Assembly (NCBI GenBank): GCA_030018265.1
Contig: JASEFX010000012.1
Span: 24,039-60,583, forward strand
DNA from: Candidatus Saccharicenans sp.
GTDB taxonomy: Bacteria > Acidobacteriota > Aminicenantia > Aminicenantales > Saccharicenantaceae
Direction of reading: 5' to 3'
Length of the DNA: 36,545 nt
Below are positions 16,644 through 24,051 of the stretch, one piece after another (within the stretch, counting starts at the first letter, position 1; every line of letters begins with the position of its first letter). Both the position numbers and the translations under genes were made by a program. Below the pieces are notes generated by a model, which saw only the letters and a program-made list of their open reading frames with translations, made no database searches and was not told the DNA's origin.

Positions 16644-18566
16644 TTAGAGGCTGAGGTGAGCCACTATTTCCAGATGCGGGGTATGCGGGAAAAAATCCAC
16701 CGGCGTCAGCGAGTTGATCTTATAGTCGCTCCGGACGAGTTCTCTGAGGTCCCTGGCCAGAGTTACCGGATTGCAGGAGACGTAAAGAAGCTCGGGGATT
16801 TTCAGACCGATAACCCTTTTTAAGCCGCGCGGGCTCAACCCGGCCCTCGGCGGGTCAAGCACCAGAAGGTCGAAGCTGCCGCGGCTGATCGCCGGCAGGG
16901 CCGCCTCCACTGAACTTTCCACAAACCGCACATTTTTAATTCCGTTTATCGTCAGGTTCTCGGTGGCCGTCTTTATGTTATCTGCTTCCCAGTCGATGCC
17001 GACAACTTCATAGGCGGCCCGGGAGAGGCAGATTTCTATCGCTCCAGAACCGCAGTAAAGACCGAGGGCTGATTGCGTGCGGAGCTCCCGGGCTTTTCCC
17101 TGAAGCCTGGAGTAAACGAGCTCTGCCGCCAGCGGGTTTGTCTGGAAGAAAGAGGAAGGATAAATCTTGAAACGGAGTCCAAGGAGCTCTTCTTCGATGG
17201 CTTCCTGGCCGTGAAGCAGATGCATCTTCTCGCAGGCCACCACGTCGGCAATCCGGTCATTCTCCACCCACCACAGGCTGGTGAGTTCGGGAACGGCTTC
17301 GAGAAGACCGGCGCGGAATTCTTCCGCCGGAAGCTTCGCCTGGCTGGTGGTGACGATGATGAGCATCAGCTGGCCGGTCTTTTTCCCCTCCCTGACCACC
17401 AGATGCCGGAAGAAGCCCTTTTTGCTCACCAGGTCAAACACCGGCAGTCCCGATCGATCGGCCAGCCGGCAGACCGCGGCAAAAATGCGGGCGGTTAGAG
17501 GTGTGCAGAGATGGCAGATTTCCAGAGGCACCACCCGGTTCGGCCGGCGATGCTGATGCGGCCGGGTTTTTTCCCTGAGCCCGAGAATAATTTTCCCGTC
17601 CGATTGACCGAAGGAGAATTCCATTTTGTTGCGGTAGAAAAACCGGGCGGGCGATGGCAGAATCTTCTCTATTTCCAGGTAGCGGCCGGAGTCAGGAAAG
17701 TACTGACAGAAAATTTCAGTCAGGTATTTTTGCTTCTGGCGCAGCTGCTCCTCATAGTTCAGGTCCTGAAAGGCACAGCCTCCGCAGAGGCCGGCATGGG
17801 GGCACGGGGGCTTTTCTCTGAAAGTTCCCGGTCTGATCAGCGAAATAAGTTTTCCTTTAACCTGCTGGCTGCCTGAGGGAAGGTAGGAAATTTCCACCAC
17901 GTCGCCAGGATAGGCGCCGGGGACTTCGATGAAGCTGTTTTGCGTACGGGCCAGACCGACAGCTTCCGGAAGTTTGAAGTCGGTTATTTCCACCACAACC
18001 TTCTCTTCGCGAAATTTGTTTAGCAGCCGGCGCAGAAGACGGAGCGGCAGCCCGACCACGTTGTGGTAATCGCCCTCGAGCCTTTCCACAAACTGCCTTT
18101 TTATCTCCTGGATCGCGTAGGCTCCGGCTTTATCCCGGTAAGTGTTCCGGTCAAGGTAGGCTTCAATTTCGTCCTGAGTTAAATTCTTGAAGGTCATCCG
18201 GCTGACTTCATAACCGGTGAGCAGGCGGTCTTTTTCCTGGTGATAGAGGGCGATCGCCGTGACCACTTCGTGCGTCCTGCCTGAAAGCTCCAGGAGCATT
18301 TCGCGGGCCTGTGTCCGGTCAGCTGGCTTCCCGAATATTTTTCCGTCAAGCGTGACCACGGTATCGGCGGCGATTACCAGAGCCTCCGGCTGGTTTTTTG
18401 CCACTTCCTTAGCTTTGGCTTCGGCCGCTTTGAGAGCGAAGGAGATCGGGTCTTCGGCCTGGATCTGACTTTCATCGAGACGGCTGGGAATGACAGAAAA
18501 AGAGCCGACCGCTTTTTTCAGCAATTTGATTCTTCTGGGCGATTCAGAGGCTAAGATAATTTTCAT
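16644..18566 (-). CDS. Fusion: Maf nucleotide pyrophosphatase + RlmD-type rRNA uracil methyltransferase
   Basis: One uninterrupted 640-residue frame. Residues 1-190 are a Maf/YhdE-type NTP pyrophosphatase: ASESPRRIKLL (6-16), AADTVV (66-71), GKPADRTQAREML and LSGRTHEVVTAIAL. Residues about 190-245 are a TRAM-like RNA-binding domain. Then Cys255, Cys261 and Cys264 in CPHAGLCGGC and EICHLC supply the 4Fe-4S site. The SAM methyltransferase part has GLYCGSGAIEICL, LDPPRAGL and the nucleophile in YVSCNPVTLARD (about Cys598). The first half hydrolyses non-canonical or pyrimidine NTPs; the second makes m5U in 23S rRNA (RlmD/RlmCD/RumA family). The start overlaps the pyrE stop by 4 bases. The fusion is unusual; both halves keep their key residues. 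Confidence 0.9.
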   Translation of the reverse strand: MKIILASESPRRIKLLKKAVGSFSVIPSRLDESQIQAEDPISFALKAAEAKAKEVAKNQPEALVIAADTVVTLDGKIFGKPADRTQAREMLLELSGRTHEVVTAIALYHQEKDRLLTGYEVSRMTFKNLTQDEIEAYLDRNTYRDKAGAYAIQEIKRQFVERLEGDYHNVVGLPLRLLRRLLNKFREEKVVVEITDFKLPEAVGLARTQNSFIEVPGAYPGDVVEISYLPSGSQQVKGKLISLIRPGTFREKPPCPHAGLCGGCAFQDLNYEEQLRQKQKYLTEIFCQYFPDSGRYLEIEKILPSPARFFYRNKMEFSFGQSDGKIILGLREKTRPHQHRRPNRVVPLEICHLCTPLTARIFAAVCRLADRSGLPVFDLVSKKGFFRHLVVREGKKTGQLMLIIVTTSQAKLPAEEFRAGLLEAVPELTSLWWVENDRIADVVACEKMHLLHGQEAIEEELLGLRFKIYPSSFFQTNPLAAELVYSRLQGKARELRTQSALGLYCGSGAIEICLSRAAYEVVGIDWEADNIKTATENLTINGIKNVRFVESSVEAALPAISRGSFDLLVLDPPRAGLSPRGLKRVIGLKIPELLYVSCNPVTLARDLRELVRSDYKINSLTPVDFFPHTPHLEIVAHLSL

Positions 18567-19156
18567 TTTTTGTCAGAAGCACCGGGTTTTACCAGCGGCA
18601 GTGCCTGTCGGCAGAGAGGGCAATCTTCCGGCTCGTAGGCTGAAACTTTAAGAGCCAGGAGACTCCGGACCGGGCGTCCTTCGATCAGAACCTGACCGCC
18701 GCTGCGGTCGACCAGGCAGTAAATTCCGGTGACCGTAACCCCCAGGGTTTTCAGGCATTCGAGAACTTCCTGGACGGAACCTCCGGTGGTCAGGATGTCC
18801 TCTACGATTATTGCCTTTGAACCGGCCAGACCGGAGAAGCCTGAACGGACGGTCATTTTTTCCTCAACCCGCTGGGAGAAGGCGAAGAGTTTATTCAGCT
18901 TCAGAGCGGTGAGAAAACCGATGGCGATCCCGCCGTAAGCCGGTGAGACCACGTATTCAAAATCGGGCCGGTCGTTTTTGATTTCTTCCACCAGCAGGTC
19001 GATGATTTTCTCCAGGACTGCTGGCCTTTCGATCAGCTTGATTTTTTCAAAATAGACGTCCGAATGTTTTCCCGAGGTGAGCTTGAAATGGCCCTGAAGA
19101 AGAGCGTTGCTTTCCTGGAAGAGCCTGAGAATCAACTCTGACCTGGTTTCCGGCAT
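18563..19156 (-). CDS. pyrE: Orotate phosphoribosyltransferase
   Basis: 197 residues. The PRPP-binding loop is IIVEDILTTGGSVQEVLE; LTSGKHSDVYFEK and VSPAYGGIAIGF are the substrate-side signatures. It makes OMP from orotate and PRPP in de novo pyrimidine synthesis. A C-terminal extension has CPLCRQALPL, a small CxxC element seen in some bacterial PyrE proteins. GGGAGG lies 5 bases before the ATG, and a TATACT -10 lies at 19195-19200 on the minus strand. The 4-base overlap with the Maf-RlmD gene couples a pyrimidine synthesis gene to a pyrimidine-nucleotide sanitising gene. Confidence 0.95.
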   Translation of the reverse strand: MPETRSELILRLFQESNALLQGHFKLTSGKHSDVYFEKIKLIERPAVLEKIIDLLVEEIKNDRPDFEYVVSPAYGGIAIGFLTALKLNKLFAFSQRVEEKMTVRSGFSGLAGSKAIIVEDILTTGGSVQEVLECLKTLGVTVTGIYCLVDRSGGQVLIEGRPVRSLLALKVSAYEPEDCPLCRQALPLVKPGASDKK

Positions 19157-19475
19157 TAAAACCTCCCTCTGAAAGCGTTAAATCTGGAAGTTAAAGTATA
19201 GCTGATACCGGGCTGTTAGAAAAGTGGCTGTTTCAGTTTGCCTGAAGTTTAAGCCGGGAACGGCTTCGTACCACGAGAAAAAATGTCCGGCTGCGTTCCA
19301 GGGCTTCTGCTGATTTTTGCCTGAGGATTCTGTAAAGCATACCTGCTCCCTTTTGCGGACCGGCTGTCAAGAATCGGATAAATACGCGCCGGGATCATTC
19401 AGCGAGCCTGCTGTGATAAAGCTTTAACCGAAATTTTAACTGAGTTATAATGCCGCTAAAAGCGGGAGGTCCGGC
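19157..19475. other. Divergent promoter region, pyrE / sigma-54 activator
   Basis: No gene seen. On the minus strand TATACT (19195-19200) is a likely pyrE -10. On the plus strand TATAAT (19446-19451) lies 25 bases before the activator ATG, with a weak TTTAAC 17 bases upstream. A perfect hairpin AAGCCG-GGAA-CGGCTT lies at 19251-19266, upstream of both predicted starts; it has no T-run. Confidence 0.45.
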
Positions 19476-20834
19476 ATGATCAGGTTGATGGCCATAACCA
19501 GCGACCATACTTTCCTTCAGAGACTCGGTCAGGTTCTGGGTGCTGGCGATTATGAATTGACGATGGCCGGTCTGGATGATGATTTCCTCCTGAAGATTCA
19601 GGAATTCAAGCCGCGGGTGATTGTTCTGAAAAGGGAAGTTAACCTGGCTGAAACTCTTCGCCGTTTGAAGAAGATTAAAGAATTTGACCCGCTGCTTGAA
19701 GTTATAATGGCCGGTCAGCCGGAAAGCGAGCAGCGGGTGGCGGAAATCATCAGGGCCGGTGCGCTGGACTACCTTAGCCTGCCTCTCAGGACAGAAGCCC
19801 TGGAAGAAAGCTTGCGCAAGCTGCAGGAAAAGATTTCGGTCAGGCGGGAAACTTATGAGCTCGAAAAGGAACTGGCGAAAAAGTACGTTTTCCAGGGTAT
19901 GGTCAGCCGCAACCCGGTCATGCTGGAAATATTTTCTTTGATAGAACGTCTGGCCAAACATCAGATTACCGTTTTGATTACCGGCGAGACGGGCACCGGA
20001 AAAGAGCTGGCGGCCAGAGCCATTCATCGGTTGAGTCCGAGGAGCAACCAGCCGCTGGTGGTGGTCGACTGCACCACCCTTCCTGAATCGCTTTTTGAAT
20101 CCGAGGTGTTCGGTTATGAAAAGGGCGCTTTTACCGGCGCTGACAGGGCAAAGAGCGGACTTCTTAAAGAAGCTGACGGTGGGACCATATTTTTCGATGA
20201 AATAAGCGAAATGCCTTTAAGCGCTCAGGCGAAACTGCTGCGGTTCCTCTCGGAACGCACCTTCCGGCCGCTCGGCAGCAACCGGGCGGTAAAAGTTGAC
20301 GTCAGGGTGATCTGCGCCACCAACAGAGATCTCAGGAAAGAAGTGGAGAGAGGACAGTTCAGAGAAGACCTTTTCCACCGGATCAACGTGGCTGAGATAA
20401 ACCTTCCACCGCTGAGGAAAAGAAAGGAAGACATCCCGCTTCTCTGTCTTCATTTTATAGAAATTTACAACCAGCGATCTGGCAAGGAGGTCAGGGGAGT
20501 TTCCAACCGGGTGAAAAAAATATTCGCCGAGTACGACTGGCCGGGCAACGTCCGCGAGCTGGAAAAGGTGGTCGAGCGCGGTGTTTCGCTCACCGGAGAG
20601 AATTTTATCGATATCCAGCATCTGCCCGATTATCTTCTGAAGATGGTGGAAGAGGGGATGGTGGATGATAAGCCCTATCCTTACGTCCATCTGACGCTCT
20701 CTCAGATGGAAAAGAAACATCTGCTGGAGGTTCTGCGGGATTGCGGTTTTAATAAACAGAAAGCAGCCAGCCGGCTGGGGATCACCAGACCCGCCCTGTA
20801 CCGGAAGCTGAGGAAATATAACATCCAGATTTAA
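19476..20834 (+). CDS. NtrC-family sigma-54 activator with degenerate receiver domain
   Basis: 452 residues in three parts. Residues 1-115 have a CheY-like outline but lack the phosphorylation set: the phosphoacceptor position is Lys52 (RVIVLKRE), the Thr/Ser position is Ala79, and the Lys of the usual YLxKP is Leu102 (YLSLP). Residues 140-375 are the AAA+ domain with Walker A GETGTGKE (170-177), the sigma-54 contact loop GAFTGA (217-222), Walker B TIFFDE and the arginine-finger region. The end is a Fis-type helix-turn-helix (KAASRLGITRPALYRKLRK). GGGAGG precedes the ATG. It should open sigma-54 promoters without classic phosphorelay control. Two such promoters lie 0.4 and 1.1 kb downstream, making it the probable regulator of the adjacent fibre cluster. 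Confidence 0.92.
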   Translation: MIRLMAITSDHTFLQRLGQVLGAGDYELTMAGLDDDFLLKIQEFKPRVIVLKREVNLAETLRRLKKIKEFDPLLEVIMAGQPESEQRVAEIIRAGALDYLSLPLRTEALEESLRKLQEKISVRRETYELEKELAKKYVFQGMVSRNPVMLEIFSLIERLAKHQITVLITGETGTGKELAARAIHRLSPRSNQPLVVVDCTTLPESLFESEVFGYEKGAFTGADRAKSGLLKEADGGTIFFDEISEMPLSAQAKLLRFLSERTFRPLGSNRAVKVDVRVICATNRDLRKEVERGQFREDLFHRINVAEINLPPLRKRKEDIPLLCLHFIEIYNQRSGKEVRGVSNRVKKIFAEYDWPGNVRELEKVVERGVSLTGENFIDIQHLPDYLLKMVEEGMVDDKPYPYVHLTLSQMEKKHLLEVLRDCGFNKQKAASRLGITRPALYRKLRKYNIQI

Positions 20835-20877
20835 TCCGGGAACCTTAAGCAGACAGGCAAAAATCTGCGTTGCCGGT

Positions 20878-20905
20878 GAGAAAGAGATTCTCCTTTTTAA
20901 TTTTT
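20878..20905 (+). terminator. Intrinsic terminator of the sigma-54 activator gene
   Basis: GAGAA (20878-20882) pairs with TTCTC (20888-20892) and is followed by CTTTTTAATTTTT. A second hairpin, GGCAA/TTGCC, stacks immediately upstream. The stem is short but the T-tract is good. Confidence 0.55.
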
Positions 20906-21081
20906 AAGCTGATTTCTTAAGCTCATCCTGCCTGTCCGGAGCCACCGGGTCAGGCGAATGGCGGAAGTAAGCGCATTTTGCTTGATCAGAGCTTGCATGG
21001 CTGAATCCTCACCTTAAATAAATTCTGCGCGCTGATTCTTTTCGGGTAATTGAAGACTCTCCGGCAGACTTAATCTTAAGC

Positions 21082-21173
21082 TGTAACAAAAGCGGACATA
21101 TTTATGGAGATTTAATTATTTTATTATCAATTAGTTATAAATATAATCGTTCAATATGTAACAAATACGAACA
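21082..21173 (+). promoter_or_regulatory. Direct repeats, candidate activator binding sites
   Basis: TGTAACAAAAGCGGACA (21082-21098) and TGTAACAAATACGAACA (21157-21173) match at 14 of 17 positions, 75 bases apart. They are centred about 170 and 97 bases before the predicted sigma-54 transcription start, the usual range for enhancer sites. A separate exact 12-base repeat TTTATTATCAAT occurs at 21120-21131 and 21205-21216. A weaker relative, GTGACAAATA (21841-21850), lies before the second sigma-54 promoter. Confidence 0.4.
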
Positions 21174-21235
21174 CCGAAGCCAATTTCTGTTTAATGTTAT
21201 TTTCTTTATTATCAATATTTTAAGCCTGAGCCTGC

Positions 21236-21250
21236 TGGCATGAGCTTTGC
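21236..21250 (+). promoter_or_regulatory. Sigma-54 (-24/-12) promoter 1
   Basis: TGGCATGAGCTTTGC matches the TGGCAC-N5-TTGC consensus, with exactly 10 bases between GG (21237-21238) and GC (21249-21250). The predicted start is near 21262, 30 bases before the first small secreted protein gene. Confidence 0.85.
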
Positions 21251-21291
21251 ATTTCTTATAGATGTGAAGTGGCCAGAAAGATGGAAAAACG

Positions 21292-21807
21292 ATGTTTCTA
21301 TTAATTAAGACGCTGATAAACAAGCAAATTGGAAGAATTAACCTTCCTGCTGTCTTAATTTTTACCATCCTGGCGGGGAGTGCTTTTGCCGACACCTCGG
21401 TCAGCGGCACTTTTTCTGTTGAACTCAGAGAGTGGCTTGTGCTCGAAATTAATTCGGGTATCCAGGCCGGCGCTGACCGCGGGTCCGGTTCAGTTTCCGT
21501 GATGACAGAGATAAAAAAGGGACAGCCGGTATTCGTCAGGGCGCTTCTTTCAGCCGGTCACAGCCGAATGGTGGTACTGAAAGGGAGAATTCAAAAAGTT
21601 CGGCAGGATGTAAATAATCAATCGCATAGATTATTCTGGTCGGGAGAAGGAGACCTTTCTGGAAAGGGTGTCGTGCACTTCGACCAGGAAACGACATTCG
21701 CCGTCTGGAGAGGTCAGGGATATAAAGCCGGGAGCCTTAATTTTTACAGTTCCGTGGAGGGTAATGAAGAAGATTATTTAGCCGTATTTTATCTTAGCGC
21801 GATTTAA
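21292..21807 (+). CDS. Small secreted fibre-subunit-like protein 1
   Basis: 171 residues with a signal peptide cut after AGSAFA (near residue 33). The mature chain looks all-beta. It opens with GTFSVELREWLVLEI, parallel to TFQVTLAEWYDLYI in the protein at 22023, and has GQGYKAGSLNFYSS near the C-terminus, shared with the two minor proteins downstream. It lacks the PGTY ending of its relatives (YLAVFYLSAI instead). Family unknown; position and motifs suggest an Ig-like pilus or spore-coat-U-like subunit, perhaps a tip or minor form. It has its own sigma-54 promoter and a weak ribosome site. Confidence 0.7.
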   Translation: MFLLIKTLINKQIGRINLPAVLIFTILAGSAFADTSVSGTFSVELREWLVLEINSGIQAGADRGSGSVSVMTEIKKGQPVFVRALLSAGHSRMVVLKGRIQKVRQDVNNQSHRLFWSGEGDLSGKGVVHFDQETTFAVWRGQGYKAGSLNFYSSVEGNEEDYLAVFYLSAI

Positions 21808-21963
21808 GAGAATAAAAGTAAAAGACAAAAACTGCCCGGAGTGACAAATATTGCTTTGTTTTTTTTGAAATTTTATCGATTTAAAAAAAGATTAAATCTG
21901 TCTTGAAAGTTTATTTTCATATTTATCAGTAAGTTGCCCCCTTTTTTCTTCTATTTCTTGACC

Positions 21964-21978
21964 TGGCATGAAGTTTGC
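21964..21978 (+). promoter_or_regulatory. Sigma-54 (-24/-12) promoter 2
   Basis: TGGCATGAAGTTTGC has GG at 21965-21966 and GC at 21977-21978, exactly 10 bases apart. It is nearly identical to promoter 1 (12 of 15 bases). The predicted start near 21990 leaves a 33-base leader with AGGAGG 9 bases before the ATG at 22023. Confidence 0.88.
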
Positions 21979-22022
21979 TCTAAAATTTCCCCAAAATTAT
22001 TTTTTTCAGGAGGATTGCCAAT

Positions 22023-22544
22023 ATGGAAAAAAGGAAAACGAATTTTGTCGGGTTTCTCGGGTTACTGGTTTTGCTTCTTTCAGTTTCTCCTCTGATGGCT
22101 CAGGTCACAAAAAATGTGACCTTCCAGGTTACACTGGCTGAGTGGTATGACCTTTACATCAGCCAGAGCACTATCACTTTTACCGATGTGGCTCCTTCAC
22201 CGGCGCAGTCTCCAGCCACGGTGCAGATACCGGCTAACGAAGGTCCTGTTAATGTCAGAGCTTTTGCGATCATGGTTCCTGCTTCTTCCTTGACTCTTAC
22301 GGTGGTCGCTAACAGCGACTTCCACACAACCGTTCCGGCCAGCACTGTAAGCTGGACAGTTACAGGGGCCGGGTATCAGGCAGGCAATTTGATTAATGGA
22401 AACGCTGTCACCGTAGGTTCCTGGAGCGGAAGCATACTGCACTGGCATGAGGGCACCCTTAATTTCAGTTTTCTGCGTGATTACGCCACTCAGGAACCCG
22501 GAACCTATTCGATCACGGCCACTTACACTCTTTCTAAAGTCTGA
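22023..22544 (+). CDS. Presumed major fibre subunit, secreted Ig-like protein
   Basis: 173 residues. The signal peptide ends SPLMAQ (about residue 26). The mature part is Thr/Ser/Val-rich and all-beta: VTFQVTLAEWYDLYIS, an ANEGPVNVRAFAIMV strand pair, TVSWTVTGAGYQAGNL, then HEGTLNFSF and the ending EPGTYSITATYTLS. The ending resembles the last strand of spore-coat-U/archaic Csu-type pilins (G-T-Y followed by alternating T/V). There are no Cys residues, unlike many classical pilins. The strongest ribosome site of the cluster, a private sigma-54 promoter and a strong terminator at 22559 point to high, separate expression, as expected of a major subunit. Identity as a pilin is inference. Confidence 0.72.
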   Translation: MEKRKTNFVGFLGLLVLLLSVSPLMAQVTKNVTFQVTLAEWYDLYISQSTITFTDVAPSPAQSPATVQIPANEGPVNVRAFAIMVPASSLTLTVVANSDFHTTVPASTVSWTVTGAGYQAGNLINGNAVTVGSWSGSILHWHEGTLNFSFLRDYATQEPGTYSITATYTLSKV

Positions 22545-22558
22545 GTTCTGCCAGAAAT

Positions 22559-22597
22559 AAGGGAGAGAAGAAGGGGGGCTCTCCCTTTTTCTTTTGA
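22559..22597 (+). terminator. Strong intrinsic terminator after the major subunit gene
   Basis: AAGGGAGAG (22559-22567) pairs perfectly over 9 bp with CTCTCCCTT (22579-22587) around an 11-base loop, followed by TTTCTTTT. It lies 15 bases after the stop and would hold back most transcription from the chaperone and secretion genes. Confidence 0.85.
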
Positions 22598-22640
22598 ACT
22601 CAGTTAGAAGTTTTAATAAAATCTGGTGGGGGAAAGGTTG

Positions 22641-23465
22641 ATGCCTGAAAAGAGGTCGGCGAGGGAAGCTAGAGGGCGCCTGATATTAATCATAATTCTA
22701 CTGGCCGCTTTTTTTGCGCTGTTGCCTTCGACCGTTCTGGCTCAGATCTATTTTGGCATCACCCCGATCAGGTTTGAGCTTAAAGCCAGGCCCGGAAGTC
22801 AGGTTACCGAAGTAATTTACGTCCGGAACAATTCGAGCAAGCCGATCAGGATTAAAGTTTACGCCGAGAACTGGTTTCTGGGGGAAGATGGCAGCAGGAA
22901 TTTCATCGGAAACCGACCGGCGCTCTACTCTGTGCGCGAATGGGTCCGGGTTAATCCTTTCGATTTCAGACTGCAGCCGGAAGAAGTTAAAAGCGTTCGT
23001 TTCACCGTTTCGGTTCCGGCCGAGGCGGCGCCGGGCGGCTATCATCTGGCTGTTTCCTTCGAACAGGTGCCGGACGCTCCGGCGGGCGGGCGGCTCGGCC
23101 AGGTGGCTTTCACCGGGAAGATTGTCGCCGCCGTTTACGTGACCATCGGAAAGCCGGAAATCCAGGGCCAGCTGGAAGACCTGGTTTTTGAATCCTCTCA
23201 GGGGCAGCAGCTTATTAAGTTAAAAATCACCAACAGCGGCAGATATCATTTCCGGCTGAAGGGAGAGGTGGTGGTCAAAAACGCCGAAGGGAAAAGGGTG
23301 GTCAGGCTGGAAATTCCGGACGAACCGGTGCTCCCGGAAAGCCGTCGCTGGCTGGAGCTCAGACTGCAGGAAAATCTCAAGCCGGGAGATTATACGGCCG
23401 AAGCCATCTTAGACATCGGCCGGGATGAGCTCCTCGGTCTGAAGAAAGAATTCAGTGTGAGGTAA
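22641..23465 (+). CDS. PapD-like periplasmic chaperone
   Basis: About 274 residues. The signal peptide ends PSTVLAQ. The mature part starts IYFGITPIRFELKARPGS and continues VTEVIYVRNNSSKPIRIKV and FRLQPEEVKSVRFTVSVP, the strand-and-Asn pattern of PapD/FimC Ig-like domain 1. A second beta domain follows (IVAAVYVTIGKPEIQG, KLKITNSGRYHFRL). Chaperones of this fold complete pilus subunits by donor-strand exchange and hand them to an outer-membrane usher. The C-terminal region is longer than the classical ~220-residue proteins. The ATG at 22641 is preferred over an in-frame GTG at 22626, which lies too close upstream of the signal peptide. It is first in a run leading to the barrel protein. Confidence 0.8.
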   Translation: MPEKRSAREARGRLILIIILLAAFFALLPSTVLAQIYFGITPIRFELKARPGSQVTEVIYVRNNSSKPIRIKVYAENWFLGEDGSRNFIGNRPALYSVREWVRVNPFDFRLQPEEVKSVRFTVSVPAEAAPGGYHLAVSFEQVPDAPAGGRLGQVAFTGKIVAAVYVTIGKPEIQGQLEDLVFESSQGQQLIKLKITNSGRYHFRLKGEVVVKNAEGKRVVRLEIPDEPVLPESRRWLELRLQENLKPGDYTAEAILDIGRDELLGLKKEFSVR

Positions 23466-23540
23466 CAATCGGGCGGCTCGGTTTTACTTTTTTCTGGAGC
23501 GGGCAGGACGGATAGAGAGGATGGTTCAGGCAAAGAAAAG

Positions 23541-24047
23541 ATGAAGATGAAAAGGAAAAGTGCTCTCATTCTTTTTATGGCGGTTGCTCTGGTGATGCCT
23601 CTTTTCTCGCAGAACACAGCTGCACTGGCGGTAACCGTAAAAGTGGAGAAGCGTTTTCGTCTGGAAGTAAACACCTCTTTCGTTTCTTTTACCCGCGCCA
23701 GCTCCACCGGTGTTCCCCAGACTCTTTCCGCCAGCGAGGGTCCTTTCGAGATGATAATTAAATCGAACTGCAGCTCGAGTGCCACCACCTACGTCTGGTT
23801 GATTGCTTCCTCGGACCTGATTGACAGCGCGAGCGGATTTACGATTCCGGTGGAAAGAATATGGTGGGATGCAGAGGGTGACGGGTTTATATCGGGCCGT
23901 CTGAATAAATCTTTTCCCGCTATAGCTGCTAAATTTAAGGGTCCGGGTGATTATAAAGGCCAGCTCTATTTCTTTTTTGATGAGGACCCGAATCTGGCTC
24001 CAGGTACCTACCAGACGACGGTGACGATTCTGGTGGAAGGTGTTTGA
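23541..24047 (+). CDS. Small secreted fibre-subunit-like protein 3 (minor)
   Basis: 168 residues with a signal peptide ending NTAALA. The mature chain begins VTVKVEKRFRLEVNTSFVSF, has ASEGPFEMIIKSN (compare ANEGPVNVRAFAI in the major subunit), GPGDYKGQLYFFF, and ends APGTYQTTVTILVEG. These motifs line up with the protein at 22023, so the two are paralogues. A minor or adaptor subunit is the likely role. The ribosome site is poor (GAAAAG). It lies 75 bases after the chaperone. Confidence 0.7.
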   Translation: MKMKRKSALILFMAVALVMPLFSQNTAALAVTVKVEKRFRLEVNTSFVSFTRASSTGVPQTLSASEGPFEMIIKSNCSSSATTYVWLIASSDLIDSASGFTIPVERIWWDAEGDGFISGRLNKSFPAIAAKFKGPGDYKGQLYFFFDEDPNLAPGTYQTTVTILVEGV

Positions 24048-24051
24048 CAGA

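Larger units (their letters stand above)
20835..21291 (+). other. Intergenic regulatory region before the fibre cluster
   Basis: No gene seen over 457 bases. It contains a hairpin GGCAA/TTGCC (20856-20874), a terminator (20878-20905), a further hairpin GCCTG-t-CCGG/CCGG-gt-CAGGC (20930-20955), then an AT-rich tract (about 21100-21220) with two sets of direct repeats, and a sigma-54 promoter at 21236-21250. Confidence 0.6.

Noticed and set aside
20930-20955. GC-rich hairpin upstream of the fibre cluster as a riboswitch
   Set aside because: It is a single hairpin with no known aptamer consensus, and it lies upstream of the sigma-54 start, so it would not be in that transcript.
21841-21860. GTGACAAATATTGCTTTG as a third sigma-54 promoter
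   Set aside because: It lacks the GG of the -24 element with correct spacing to a GC; at most it is a weak relative of the upstream repeats.
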